Shown: piece by piece, positions 6,389-15,596 of the stretch
Layout: each line of letters starts with the position of its first letter
Numbering within the stretch: the stretch's first letter is position 1
Assembly (NCBI GenBank): GCA_041685075.1
Contig: JAWLGN010000044.1
Coordinates: 1-25,857, forward strand
Length of the DNA: 25,857 nucleotides
DNA from: JAMCRM01 sp041685075
Lineage (GTDB): Bacteria > Acidobacteriota > Terriglobia > Bryobacterales > Bryobacteraceae
Reading direction: 5' to 3'
Program-made: the position numbers and the translations under genes
Notes under the pieces: generated by a model
What the model saw: the letters and a program-made list of their open reading frames with translations, nothing else
The model's database searches: none
Told to the model about the DNA's origin: nothing

Positions 6389-7528
6389 ATGCGCTTCGAG
6401 TTTGCCACGGCGGCGCGCATTGTCTTCGGCCCCGGCGCAGTGCGGGAGGTAGCGCCCGCGGCGCGTGCCTTGGGTAGCCGCGTGCTTTTGGTAACCGGGC
6501 GGCGGCCCGAGCGCTCCGCGGCCCTGGCTGCGGAACTGGAGGCCGTGCGCTTTGCCGTCGAAGGCGAGCCCACGGTGGATGAGGCGCGCCGCGGAGTCGC
6601 GCTGGCCCGAACCTCCGGCTGCGACGTGGTGGTGGCGATGGGCGGCGGCAGCGCCATCGACGCCGGCAAAGCTATCGCGGCGCTGGCCGCCAATAGCGGC
6701 GAGCCGCTGGACTACCTGGAGGTGGTCGGACGCGGCCAACCGCTGGCCCACGCCCCGCTGCCCTTCATCGCGGTCCCCACCACCGCGGGCACCGGCTCGG
6801 AGGTCACCCGCAACGCCGTGCTGGCCTCCCCGGAGCATCGCGTGAAGGCCAGCCTGCGCAGCCCGTCGATGCTGCCGCGGCTGGCGGTGGTGGATCCCGA
6901 CCTGACCCTCGATGTGCCGCTCGACGTCACCGCGGCCACCGGCCTGGACGCCCTCACCCAGGTGATCGAGCCGTATGTCTCCTCGCGCGCCAACGCCCTG
7001 ACGGATCTCTATTGCCTGGAAGGCATGCGCCGCGCCGCCCGGTCGCTCGAGCGCGCCTGCCGGGACGGCGGCGACCGCGCGGCCCGCACCGATATGGCCA
7101 TGGCCAGCCTGATGGGCGGGCTGGCGCTGGCCAACGCCGGGCTGGGCGCGGTGCACGGTTTCGCCGCGCCGCTGGGCGGCGCATTTCCCGCCCCGCACGG
7201 CGCGGTCTGCGCCGCGCTGCTGCCGCATGCAATGAAGATCAACATCGCCGCGCTGCGCGCCCGCGAGCCTGAAAGCGAAGCCCTGCGCCGCTACGAAACG
7301 GTGGCCCGCCTGCTGACCGGCCGCGCCGATGCCGCACCCGAGGACGGCGCCGCCTGGGCGGCAGCCCTGTGCCGCGGACTGGGCATTCCGCCACTCCGCG
7401 CATACGGCGTCACCGCGGACGATGTCCCCGGGCTCTGCGAACGTGCCGCCCGCGCCAGCAGCATGAAGGGCAACCCCATCGCGCTCACCGGCGAGGAGTT
7501 GGCCGCGATCGTGGAGCGGGCGCTCTGA
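6389..7528 (+). CDS. Iron-containing alcohol dehydrogenase family protein
   Basis: This 379-residue NAD(P)-dependent dehydrogenase belongs to the group III (iron-type) family. N-terminal Rossmann-like domain: FGPGAVREVAP, VLLVTGRRP, VVVAMGGGSAIDAGKAIA (residues 80-97) and PTTAGTGSEVT (130-140). The C-terminal helical metal domain has DALTQVIEPYVS (187-198) and GAVHGFAAPLGGAFPAPHG (253-271). Compared with FucO (Asp196, His200, His263, His277), the ligands are Asp187, Gln191, His256 and His270, so the first histidine is replaced by glutamine. This may reflect a subfamily with altered metal use rather than an inactive enzyme, because all else is intact. It starts 1 nt after the ABM gene. The sulfatase gene follows 44 nt downstream, with its own ribosome binding site. 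Confidence 0.93.
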   Translation: MRFEFATAARIVFGPGAVREVAPAARALGSRVLLVTGRRPERSAALAAELEAVRFAVEGEPTVDEARRGVALARTSGCDVVVAMGGGSAIDAGKAIAALAANSGEPLDYLEVVGRGQPLAHAPLPFIAVPTTAGTGSEVTRNAVLASPEHRVKASLRSPSMLPRLAVVDPDLTLDVPLDVTAATGLDALTQVIEPYVSSRANALTDLYCLEGMRRAARSLERACRDGGDRAARTDMAMASLMGGLALANAGLGAVHGFAAPLGGAFPAPHGAVCAALLPHAMKINIAALRAREPESEALRRYETVARLLTGRADAAPEDGAAWAAALCRGLGIPPLRAYGVTADDVPGLCERAARASSMKGNPIALTGEELAAIVERAL

Positions 7529-7572
7529 TTTGGCGCCCCCCGGACCCGAGGGTTATTCTGGAGAGCACACCC

Positions 7573-8976
7573 ATGGAGCACCGTATGACAGAGCTGCCCA
7601 TCCCTACCCGCAGAGACCTGCTGAGAAGCGCCGCTCTCGGCCTGCCCGGCCTGCCGCTGTTGCGGGCCGCTCGCGCCCAGAGGCCGCCGAACTTCGTGAT
7701 CATCTTTCTGGACGACTCCGGCTGGGCCGACTTCCGCCCGTTCGGCAGGCCCGAGTACCCCACCCCCAACGTCGAGCGGCTGGCCGCCCAGGGTTGCCGG
7801 TTCAACAACTTCTATGTGCCCCAGGCGGTCTGCTCGGCTTCGCGTTCGGCCCTGCTCAGCGGCTGCTATCCCGGCCGCACCAAGGTGTTCGGAGCGCACG
7901 GGCCGCGGGCGCGCGGCCTCGATCCCAGTTTCGCCACCATGGGGGAGGTGCTCCGCCCGGCCGGCTACAGGACGGCCGTCTTCGGTAAGTGGCACATCGG
8001 CGACCATCCGGACACCCGCCCGCCGGCGCGCGGCTTCGACGAGTCCTGCGGCCTGATGTACTCCAACGACATGTGGGAGTTCCATCCCGAACGGCCCGAG
8101 AACTACCGCCAGTACCCGCTGCAGTTCTGGGAGAACGGCCGCGTCAAGATCGAGCGCGTGACCAAGGAGCACCAGCCCATGCTCACCACCTGGTACACCG
8201 AACACGCCGTGGATTTCATCGGCCGCCACAAGGACCGTCCGTTTCTGCTCTATGTGCCCCACTCCATGCCCCACGTGCCGCTGTTTTGCAGCGATCGCTT
8301 CCGGGGCAAGTCCGGCCGGGGCCTCTATGCCGACGTCATGATGGAGATCGACTGGTCCGTGGGGGAGATCCTGCGCTCGCTCCACTCCGCGGGCGTGGAG
8401 GACAACACCCTGGTGATCTTCACCTCCGACAACGGACCCTGGACCTCCTACGGGAATCACTCCGGCAAGACGCCCTTCCGCGAAGCCAAGGGCACCTCGT
8501 TCGATGGCGGCACCCGCAGCGCCTGCATCATGCGCTACCCGGGGCAGATCCAGGCAGGCTCGGTCTCCAGGCGGATGTTCTCGACCGTGGACCTGCTCCC
8601 CACCCTGGCGAACCTCGCCGGGGCGGCACTGCCGCGGAACCCCGTCGACGGCCGGAACGTGTGGGACCTCATTACCGGCAAACCGGATGCGGAGAATCCG
8701 CACGAGTATTACCCGTTCTCCACGGGCCGCAACTTCGAAGGGGTTATCAGCCGAGACGGCCGCTGGAAACTGCACCTGCCGCACTCCTACCGAGTTCTGG
8801 TAGAACCCGGCCACGACGGCATGGCCGGGAAATACCGGCAGGCCAAGATCGGCCTCTCGCTGTTCGACATGGAAGCCGACCCGTACGAGACCACCAACGT
8901 CATCTCCAGGTTCCCCGAGGTGGCCAGGCGGCTCCAGGGCTACGCGGAGCGGCACCGCCAGGAGTTCTATAGCTGA
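7573..8976 (+). CDS. Tat-exported sulfatase, type I formylglycine family
   Basis: This enzyme hydrolyses sulfate esters, probably on an extracellular or periplasmic glycan. It has 467 residues from ATG 7573 (GGAG at 7559-7562, 10-nt spacing). ATG 7585 also has GGAG, at 7575-7578 with 6-nt spacing, so the start is ambiguous by four codons. The leader TRRDLLRSAALGLPGLPLL is a twin-arginine signal. The mature part begins RPPNFVIIFLDDSGWADF with the calcium-binding Asp pair (46, 47). The formylglycine motif is CSASR at 87-91, a C-x-A-x-R variant of C-x-P-x-R. GKWHIGDHP and TSDNGPW supply further active-site residues. No formylglycine-generating enzyme or anSME maturase is in the window. The target linkage cannot be told from sequence alone. 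Confidence 0.93.
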   Translation: MEHRMTELPIPTRRDLLRSAALGLPGLPLLRAARAQRPPNFVIIFLDDSGWADFRPFGRPEYPTPNVERLAAQGCRFNNFYVPQAVCSASRSALLSGCYPGRTKVFGAHGPRARGLDPSFATMGEVLRPAGYRTAVFGKWHIGDHPDTRPPARGFDESCGLMYSNDMWEFHPERPENYRQYPLQFWENGRVKIERVTKEHQPMLTTWYTEHAVDFIGRHKDRPFLLYVPHSMPHVPLFCSDRFRGKSGRGLYADVMMEIDWSVGEILRSLHSAGVEDNTLVIFTSDNGPWTSYGNHSGKTPFREAKGTSFDGGTRSACIMRYPGQIQAGSVSRRMFSTVDLLPTLANLAGAALPRNPVDGRNVWDLITGKPDAENPHEYYPFSTGRNFEGVISRDGRWKLHLPHSYRVLVEPGHDGMAGKYRQAKIGLSLFDMEADPYETTNVISRFPEVARRLQGYAERHRQEFYS

Positions 8977-8977
8977 G

Positions 8978-9493
8978 TCAGCGCGCCCGCGGGGGCGCGG
9001 CGGTAAGGGGATCTTCCGGCCAGGGGTGCCGGGGATAGCGGCGCGCCAGTTCGCGCCGCACCTGCGGATAGAGGCGCTGCCAGAAGCCCGCCAGGTCCGT
9101 GGTGGTCTGTACGGGCCGCTGGTTGGGCGCCAGCAGGTGCACCACCACGGGCACCTGGCCCGCGGCCACCCGCGGGGTTTCTTTCATGCCGAAGAAATCC
9201 TGGAGCCGCGAGGCGATCCAGGGCGGCTGCCCCGGAGCGTAGTGCACCGGCGCATTGCGGCCGCCGGGCAAGCGGATGCGCGCCGGCGCCAGCTCCGCGA
9301 TGCGGCGCGCCGCGCCGGGCGGTAGCTGGGCTTCAACCGCACGCACGAGCGCCCCGTGGCGGCAGGCCGCGCGTAGCTCCGCCATGCTTCGCAGGCCGGT
9401 CGAGAGGGCTTCCACGGCGGCGCGCAGCGCGTCCTCTCCCGGCGGCGCGAATCCTCCGTGCCCGGCTGCGAAGGCGGCGCGCGCGAGATATGC
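8978..9493 (-). pseudogene. hrpB: HrpB helicase, C-terminal part displaced by a frameshift
   Basis: This frame carries the conserved HrpB C-terminal domain: NAPVHYAPGQPPWIASRLQD, FFGMKETPRVAAGQVPVVVH, LLAPNQRPVQTTTDLAGFW, then RRELARRYPRHPWPEDP before the stop. It joins the upstream frame precisely at a GGG run (9495-9493). Removing one G gives E-L-A-Y-L-A-R-A-A-F and restores one protein of about 801 residues. The only internal ATG is at 9385, without a clear ribosome binding site, so separate translation of this part is doubtful. It ends 1 nt from the convergent sulfatase gene. Confidence 0.9.
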
Positions 9494-11384
9494 CCAGTTC
9501 GGCGGCATCGGCGAAGCGCGCCACCCCCGCTTCCAGCGCCTTGGCGGCGAGCAGCCTGGAGGCGGCTTCGGGGTCAGGCTCGCCGCGGCTTTCTTCGATG
9601 GCGATGGCGCCATACACCAGGGCGCTCGTGCCCTCCACGCGCTCGGCCGCGCGGTTCCACTCCACTGCGCGCCTCTCGCCCATGCGCTCCGGATAGAGAT
9701 CGAGCAGCCATTCGGGTTCGATGGCGCTGGCCACCCGCACCAGGGGCATGCGCCGGTCCTGCCGGTCCTCGGCCTCGACCGCCACCAGCAGGGCGGCATC
9801 CCGGACGGTGCTCGAGGCCGCCAGTTGCGCGGGTCCGCCGGAGGCGAGCTGCAGTTCGCCGTTGGGGCGGCGCCGCGCCACGCGGTCCGGAAAGGCCGCC
9901 AGCACGGCCATCAGCAGCGCCTCTTCATTGCGCCCGCGGCAGTGCCGCCCGGCGGCGGCGCGGATCTGCCGGAGGATGCGGCCGGTATGGGGCAGCCGCC
10001 GGTTCTCCATCAGGACCAGCACGTCGGAACGCGACGCGTGCGGCGGTTCTTCCGGCAGGCGCTCTCCGGCGCTCAACACCGCGGCGGCGGCGCAGCCGTC
10101 CTCGCCCGCGCCGCGCCGCGCGGCCTCCACAACCAGCCGCGCCAGCCTGGGATGCAGCGGGAAGCGGGCCATCTCGCGGCCCACGCGCGTGATGCGGCCC
10201 GCACCGTCCAGCGCTCCCAGCGCGCGCAGCAACTCCTCGGCATGTTCCACCGCACCGGCCGGCGGCGCGTCCAGCCACTCCAGCGCCGCGAATCCGGGGA
10301 TTTGCATGGCGTGAAGCTGGAGCGCCGCGGAGGCCAACTCCGCCCGCAGAATCTCGGGCGTCTCATGCGCCGGCCGCCGGACGTAATCTTCGGGCGGATA
10401 GAGCCGCACGGCGCGTCCCGGCCCGGTGCGGCCCGCTCGCCCGGCGCGCTGATCCGCCGAGGCCTGGCTCACCCGCATCAACCGCAGCTCCGGCAGCCCG
10501 GACCACGGCGAGAATCCCGCCACGCGCGCCAGGCCGCTGTCGATGACCGCGGTGACCCCGTCGATGGTGACGGAACTCTCCGCCACGTTGGTCGAAAGGA
10601 TGATCTTGGGCTGCTCGGAGGGCGCTACCGCCAGGTCCTGCTCTTCGGGAGGCTGGTCGCCGTGCAGTGTGCGGAGCAGGCAGCCGTGGCGCCGGGCGAA
10701 GCCTTCGCAACTCCTGGCCGCCTGCCGGATCTCGGCGGCGCCCGGCAGAAAGACCAGCACGTGCCCGGCGGGGCGCCCGAGCCGCTCCAGCGCCTCGACG
10801 ACGCGCTCGGCCAGCGGCGCCGCTCCGTGCGGGGTGTATTCGATCTCCAGCGGATACCGGCGGCCCTCAGCGCGCAGCACCCCGCAGCCCAGGTACTCCG
10901 CTACCGGCGCCGCGTCGAGCGTGGCGGACATGGCCACCAGCCGCAGGTCCGGGCGCGCGGTGCGCTGCAGGCGGGCGAGCAGCGCCAGCGCGAGATCGCC
11001 CTCCAGGTGGCGCTCGTGAAATTCATCCAGCACTACTACGCGAACCCGCTCCAGCCGCGGATCGGAGAGCAGCCGCCGGGTGAGCACGCCTTCGGTGAGG
11101 AAGCGCAGGCGCGTGCGCGGCCCGGCGGCTTCCTCGAAGCGCACCTGGTAGCCCACCGTCTCGCCCAGCCGCTCGCCGCGTTCGGCGGCCACGCGCCGCG
11201 CGGCCAGGCGCGCCGCCAGACGCCGCGGCTCCAGCACCAGCACCTCGCCCTCCAGTTCCAGCAGCGCCGCCGGAACCCGCGTGGTCTTCCCCGCGCCGGG
11301 AGGGGCCTCGATAGCCAGGTTGTTCTCCCGCCGCAGCCGCGCCGCGATCTCAGGCAGCAGCGGGTCGATGGGAAGGGGTACCAA
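9333..11384 (-). pseudogene. hrpB: ATP-dependent helicase HrpB, N-terminal part, frameshifted near residue 630
   Basis: HrpB is a DEAH/RHA-type ATP-dependent helicase of poorly defined RNA role. Motifs in order: Walker A APPGAGKTT, LEPRRLAARLAARR, DEAH-box variant DEFHER (usual for HrpB), SATLD, STNVAESSVTIDGVTAVIDS, QRAGRAGRTGPG, then winged-helix and ratchet-like regions. TTG 11384 gives M-VPLPIDPLLPEI, the typical HrpB N-terminus, with AGGA 7 nt upstream. ATG 11411 nine codons earlier lacks a ribosome binding site. After about residue 630 the frame runs into Arg-rich nonsense and stops at 9333, while the true C-terminus continues in another frame from 9493. A genuine inactivating insertion or a base-call error would look the same. 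Confidence 0.92.
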
Positions 11385-11444
11385 ATCTCCATCCTCACAT
11401 AGCCGCGCCATTGAGGCCGGCCAAAAAATCATGCATTTGCTGTA

Positions 11445-11473
11445 TTGAACTGCCGGACATGCGTACATACAAT
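11445..11473 (+). promoter_or_regulatory. Near-consensus sigma70-type promoter of the TonB-dependent receptor gene
   Basis: TTGAAC (11445-11450), 17-bp spacer, TACAAT (11468-11473). Each hexamer is close to consensus and the spacing is ideal. The predicted transcript start near 11480 leaves a 5' UTR of about 97 nt before ATG 11577. Confidence 0.7.
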
Positions 11474-11576
11474 GCCGCCAACAGTGGAAGGGGAATGGGG
11501 GGAGATGCGCGCCACCACGGCCGTCGGGATGCGCCGGCCGGCCGAACCTCCGGAACCGCACTGCAAAGGGGATATC

Positions 11577-14500
11577 ATGAAAATCAACTTACGTAAGCTC
11601 GTTCCCACCTGTTTAGCGGCCATTTTGTTGCTTGCCGCCACGCCAAACACGCTCCAGGGCCAGGTGCTCTACGGTTCGGTCGTCGGAACCGTCGAAGATC
11701 CTTCGGGGTCCATGATCCCCGGCGCGAAAGTCAGCTTGACCAACGTTGCCACCGGCGTCGTCCGGGAGACCCTGACCGACGATCAGGGCCGCTACACTCT
11801 TCCGAACCTGATCGCCGGTACGTACAACATGGTGGTGTCCGCTCCCGGTTTCCGTACGCTCACCCGGACCGGCGTTGAAGTCACCATCAACACCGTCACG
11901 CGCGAGATGATCCGCCTGGAAGTGGGCCAGATGACCGAGCAGGTGACGGTCTCGGCCTCGGCCGCGGTGCTGCAGACGGACCGCTCGGAGACGCGCGCCG
12001 AGTTCGGCTCCCGGGCGGCGGTGGAACTGCCGCTGGCCAACTACCGCAACTACCAGAGCCTCATCAATCTCGTGCCGGGCGCCACGCCGGCCGCCTTCCA
12101 GAACTCCATGGGCATTTCGCCGCAGCGCTCCCTGACCACCAACATCAACGGCACGAACCGCAATAACAACAACACGCGCGTCGATGGCGCCGCCAATGTC
12201 TTCATCTGGCTCCCGCACCACACGCTCTACAACCCGCCGGTGGAGGCCATCGAGACGGTCAACATCACCACCTCCTCGTTCGATGCCGAGCAGGGCATGG
12301 CGGGCGGCGCGGCGGTTACGCTGGCCACCAAGTCCGGCACCAACGAGATCCACGGCTCGGCCCACTGGTATCACGACAACCAGCACCTCTACTCGCGGCC
12401 GTACTTCTACCGGATCAACGAAGAGCGGCCCCCGCTGCCGAAGTCGATCATCAACATCCCCGGCGCCACGCTTGGCGGCCCCATCGTCAGGAACAAGCTG
12501 TTCTACTTTTTCAGCTACGAGCGTACGTCCCAGCGCACGGGCCAGTTCGGGAACTTCACGGTGCCGAACCCGGATATGCGCGCGGGTAACTTCGCCGCTT
12601 ACTCGGCCCTGGGCAACATCTACGACCCGCTTACCGGCGATGAGAACGGCGCGGGCCGCACGCCCTTTCCCGGAAACCAGGTTCCGCAGTCGCGCTTCTC
12701 TCCGACGTGGTCGAGGATGCAGGACCTGGCGCCCCTGCCCAACCAGCCGGCGCAGGATGCCTTCGGCCTCTCGGGCAACTTCTTTGCGGCCGGCACCCTG
12801 GCACTTACGCGCGATCAATACGACATCAAGAGCAACTACAACGTGACCAATTCCCTGATGGTCTGGGGCAAGTACTCCCGTATGGATGCCGTGGTCAGCG
12901 GCCCCGCCGCTTTCGGCGAACTCACTGGCCCGGGGCTGGGGCAGTTGGGCGACGCCGGCGTGGACGTCAATATCCCCACCTTCGGTTTCAACCTGACCCT
13001 CTCCCCCACGTTTCTGGTCGACGGCGTCTTCGGCCACACCCGCCTGGACACCTATGCCAACGGCCCGGACTACGGCCGCAACTGGGGCGCCGAGGTATGG
13101 GGCGTTCCCGGCACTAACGGCGGCAACGTCTTTGCCGATGACATCCGCTACTCGGGCCAGCCGTGCATCCGCAACGGCCTCACCGCCTGGGGTAACTGCA
13201 CCGGTTCGAACCCCTACTTCTACGGCGACCGCAGCTACACCTATACGACGAACTTTTCCAAGCTGCGCGGTGCCCACGAACTGCGCTGGGGCGTGGACAT
13301 CGTCCGTCACGCTATGAACCACTGGCAGCCCGAGATTGCCAATCCGCGCGGCGATCTCAACCCGGGCGGCGCCGCGGTGGTGCTCCAGGGGCAGGCCTCC
13401 CGCAACATCCACACCTATGCCGCCGGCCTGCTCGATATCCTGGGCAGCGCCTCGAAATCCGTGCAGTTCTTCGAGATGACCACGCGCGAATGGCAGTACG
13501 GCTTCTACTTTCGGGACCGCTGGCAGGTTTCGCGCCGCCTGACCCTGAACCTCGGGGCGCGCTACGAATACTACCCGCTGATGTCGCGCGACGGCGGCCG
13601 CGGCATCGAGCGCTGGGATCCGGCCACCAACCTGGTGACCCTCGGGGGCGTCGGCAACGTGCCCAAGGACAACGGCATGTCGGTTTCGAAGAAGCTGCTG
13701 GCGCCGCGCGTTGGTTTCGCCTTCCGGGTGAGCCCCAACCTGGTGATCCGGTCGGGCTACGGCATGACCTTCAACCCCATGGTGGTTTCGCGCCCCCTGC
13801 GCGGGCTCTACCCCTCCACCATCGCGGCGAACTGGGTGGCCCCCACGCAGTACGGCTACTTCGGCACCCTCAGCGACGGCCTGCCCGACGTGCCCACTCC
13901 CGATATCAGCAGCGGCGTCATCGAGCTGCCCCCCACGGTGAACATGGGACCGCGCAGCCCCTGGGGCGGCAGGCTGCACCGCGGCTACATCCAGAGCTGG
14001 AACTTCACCATCGAGCGGCGCCTGCCCATGGACGTGCTGGCCTCGGTGGGGTACGTGGGCAACCAGACGGTCCGGCAGTTCCTGGACCGCGACATCAACG
14101 CCGCGCCGATCGGGACCGGGCCGCAGGGGCGCCCGCTGGCCGCCACGCAGGGCCGCCTCATCGGCGCCAACATGTGGGACGGATGGGGCAACGCCAACTA
14201 CCACTCGCTGCAGGTCTCCATCAACAAGAGCCTCTCTCGCGGGCTGCTCCTGAAGGGCGGCTACACCTGGTCGAAGGCCATCAACATGAGCGACGACGAC
14301 GGCTGGGCCGGCCTGCCGTTGACCAACCTGGAATCGGCGCTCGACCGCAATCGGGCCGTGGCCGGCTACGACCGCACCCACATGTTCATCATGGGCTGGG
14401 TGTATGAGCTGCCCTGGGGAAGCGGGCGGCCGTTCGCACTTTCCGGCGTTGCCAACACGATTCTGGGCGGCTGGCGCGTGAACGGCATCTACTCGGCGTA

Positions 14501-14963
14501 CAGCGGTACGCCGTTCACGGTCTCGGCCAGTTCGGCTTCGCTGAACGCGCCCGGCTCCAGCCAGACGGCCGACCAGGTCGGCGAACTGGTGAAAATCGGA
14601 GACGTGGGGCCCCAGACCCAGTACTACAGCGTGGCTTCCTTCCGCGATCCGAACTTCCAGCGCCCCGCGGGCACCTTCCGCTTCGGCACCATGGGCCGCA
14701 ACGCTCTGCGCGGTCCGGGCTTCCAGAAGGTGGATCTGGCGCTGTTCAAGGACTTCCGCATCACCGAGCGTTTCGTCCTGCAGTTCAAGGCCGAGTCGTT
14801 CAACTTCACCAATACGCCGCGCTTCAATAACCCCGGCGCCAACGTCAGCAGCATGGCGGTGAACGCGTCGGGACAGGTGACCAATACGAATAATTTCATG
14901 GCCATCACCGGCGCCGCCGACGAGGAACGGAAGTTCCGCTTCGGCGTCCGCCTGTCGTTCTGA
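11577..14963 (+). CDS. TonB-dependent receptor, Oar-like, with carboxypeptidase-regulatory-like domain
   Basis: This is an outer-membrane beta-barrel transporter that would use TonB energy to import a large ligand. The protein has 1,128 residues from ATG 11577, with AAGGGG just upstream. Signal peptide at 1-29 (LVPTCLAAILLLAATPNTLQ). A carboxypeptidase-regulatory-like beta-sandwich spans about 33-115 (GSVVGTVEDPSGSMIPGAKV, TDDQGRYTLPNLIAGTYNM). The plug domain follows (ELPLANYRNYQSLINLVPGA; VEAIETVNITTSSFDAEQGM; AGGAAVTLATKSGTNEIHGS). The rest is barrel, ending FRFGVRLSF with the terminal aromatic expected for Bam-dependent insertion. Late motifs SWNFTIERRLP, YVGNQT, LLLKGGYTWSKA and GWRVNGIYSAYSGTPF are typical of the large acidobacterial receptors. 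There is no SusD partner nearby. The substrate is unknown. Confidence 0.95.
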   Translation: MKINLRKLVPTCLAAILLLAATPNTLQGQVLYGSVVGTVEDPSGSMIPGAKVSLTNVATGVVRETLTDDQGRYTLPNLIAGTYNMVVSAPGFRTLTRTGVEVTINTVTREMIRLEVGQMTEQVTVSASAAVLQTDRSETRAEFGSRAAVELPLANYRNYQSLINLVPGATPAAFQNSMGISPQRSLTTNINGTNRNNNNTRVDGAANVFIWLPHHTLYNPPVEAIETVNITTSSFDAEQGMAGGAAVTLATKSGTNEIHGSAHWYHDNQHLYSRPYFYRINEERPPLPKSIINIPGATLGGPIVRNKLFYFFSYERTSQRTGQFGNFTVPNPDMRAGNFAAYSALGNIYDPLTGDENGAGRTPFPGNQVPQSRFSPTWSRMQDLAPLPNQPAQDAFGLSGNFFAAGTLALTRDQYDIKSNYNVTNSLMVWGKYSRMDAVVSGPAAFGELTGPGLGQLGDAGVDVNIPTFGFNLTLSPTFLVDGVFGHTRLDTYANGPDYGRNWGAEVWGVPGTNGGNVFADDIRYSGQPCIRNGLTAWGNCTGSNPYFYGDRSYTYTTNFSKLRGAHELRWGVDIVRHAMNHWQPEIANPRGDLNPGGAAVVLQGQASRNIHTYAAGLLDILGSASKSVQFFEMTTREWQYGFYFRDRWQVSRRLTLNLGARYEYYPLMSRDGGRGIERWDPATNLVTLGGVGNVPKDNGMSVSKKLLAPRVGFAFRVSPNLVIRSGYGMTFNPMVVSRPLRGLYPSTIAANWVAPTQYGYFGTLSDGLPDVPTPDISSGVIELPPTVNMGPRSPWGGRLHRGYIQSWNFTIERRLPMDVLASVGYVGNQTVRQFLDRDINAAPIGTGPQGRPLAATQGRLIGANMWDGWGNANYHSLQVSINKSLSRGLLLKGGYTWSKAINMSDDDGWAGLPLTNLESALDRNRAVAGYDRTHMFIMGWVYELPWGSGRPFALSGVANTILGGWRVNGIYSAYSGTPFTVSASSASLNAPGSSQTADQVGELVKIGDVGPQTQYYSVASFRDPNFQRPAGTFRFGTMGRNALRGPGFQKVDLALFKDFRITERFVLQFKAESFNFTNTPRFNNPGANVSSMAVNASGQVTNTNNFMAITGAADEERKFRFGVRLSF

Positions 14964-14971
14964 CCCCCAGA

Positions 14972-14999
14972 TGGGGCGGGCCTCCCCCCTCCCGCCCCA
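14972..14999 (+). terminator. GC-rich hairpin after the TonB receptor gene
   Basis: TGGGGCGGG, 10-nt loop, CCCGCCCCA: a perfect 9-bp stem beginning 9 nt after the stop. There is no T-tract behind it, so it may be an atypical terminator or an mRNA 3' stabiliser. Confidence 0.55.
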
Positions 15000-15013
15000 C
15001 ACCTTCCTCCGCA

Positions 15014-15042
15014 TTGAATTTCGCCTGCCTGTCTGCTAGAAG
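15014..15042 (+). promoter_or_regulatory. Candidate promoter of the lipoprotein and GT-C operon
   Basis: TTGAAT (15014-15019), 17-bp spacer, TAGAAG (15037-15042), about 20 nt before ATG 15063. Spacing is good and the hexamers match 4 of 6. Confidence 0.45.
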
Positions 15043-15062
15043 TGGAGTGGACCGGAACACCC

Positions 15063-15596
15063 ATGCGAAAGACCCTCCCCGCCATCCTGCTGGCCGCGAG
15101 CCTGCTGTGGGGCCCCGCTGCGTGCAAACGGCGCGACCGCGCGAGTGTGCAGTACACCGAAGAAGAGGCGCCGCAGCTCGCCACCATCGTGCATGCGGCC
15201 GACCCGCGCACGGCGGCGCAGTTCGTCAGCGGTTTCCACGATATCGAGCAGAACGCCTGGCGCTGGACGGCGGGCCGGTTCGCCGTGGTGCTGCGTGTCC
15301 CCCGCGGCGCCGCGGAGAAAGGCGCGGTGCTGCGGCTGAAGTTTTCCGTGCCGGAGCCTGTGGTCGAGAAGCTGAAAACCGTCACCCTGCGCGCCTCCAT
15401 CGAAGGCACCGGCTTCGAGCCTGAAAGCTTCACGCAGGCGGGCGAGTTCACCTACGAACGCGAGATTCCCGCCGCACTCATGACGGGCGAATCCACCCGG
15501 GTGGAGTTCTCGCTGGATCGAGCGCTGCCGGCGGGCGAAATAGACCGCCGCGAGCTGGGAGTGATCGTCAGCAGCGTGGGATTCGAAACCCCATGA
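15063..15596 (+). CDS. Predicted lipoprotein or secreted beta-sandwich protein, unknown function
   Basis: This 177-residue protein starts MRKTLPAILLAASLLWGPAAC. The hydrophobic leader ends at a cysteine (residue 21), suggesting lipid attachment, but Pro at -3 makes the lipobox weak. ATG 15063 was chosen because it begins the signal peptide; GTG 15042 would add seven residues. The mature part is predicted beta-rich, with WRWTAGRFAVVLRVPRG, AVLRLKFSVPEP, VTLRASIEG, TRVEFSLDRALPAGEIDRRE, and the ending LGVIVSSVGFE. The arrangement 'D-R-R-x-LG-[hydrophobic]4-S-[hydrophobic]' also ends the next protein. The stop overlaps that gene's start as ATGA, so the two are coupled. A role presenting or binding a glycan product is inference. 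Confidence 0.75.
   Translation: MRKTLPAILLAASLLWGPAACKRRDRASVQYTEEEAPQLATIVHAADPRTAAQFVSGFHDIEQNAWRWTAGRFAVVLRVPRGAAEKGAVLRLKFSVPEPVVEKLKTVTLRASIEGTGFEPESFTQAGEFTYEREIPAALMTGESTRVEFSLDRALPAGEIDRRELGVIVSSVGFETP

Noticed and set aside
11613..15014. Very long minus-strand open frame (over 1,100 codons)
   Set aside because: It is a high-GC shadow antisense to the TonB receptor: low-complexity His/Arg/Val/Gly composition, no family motifs.
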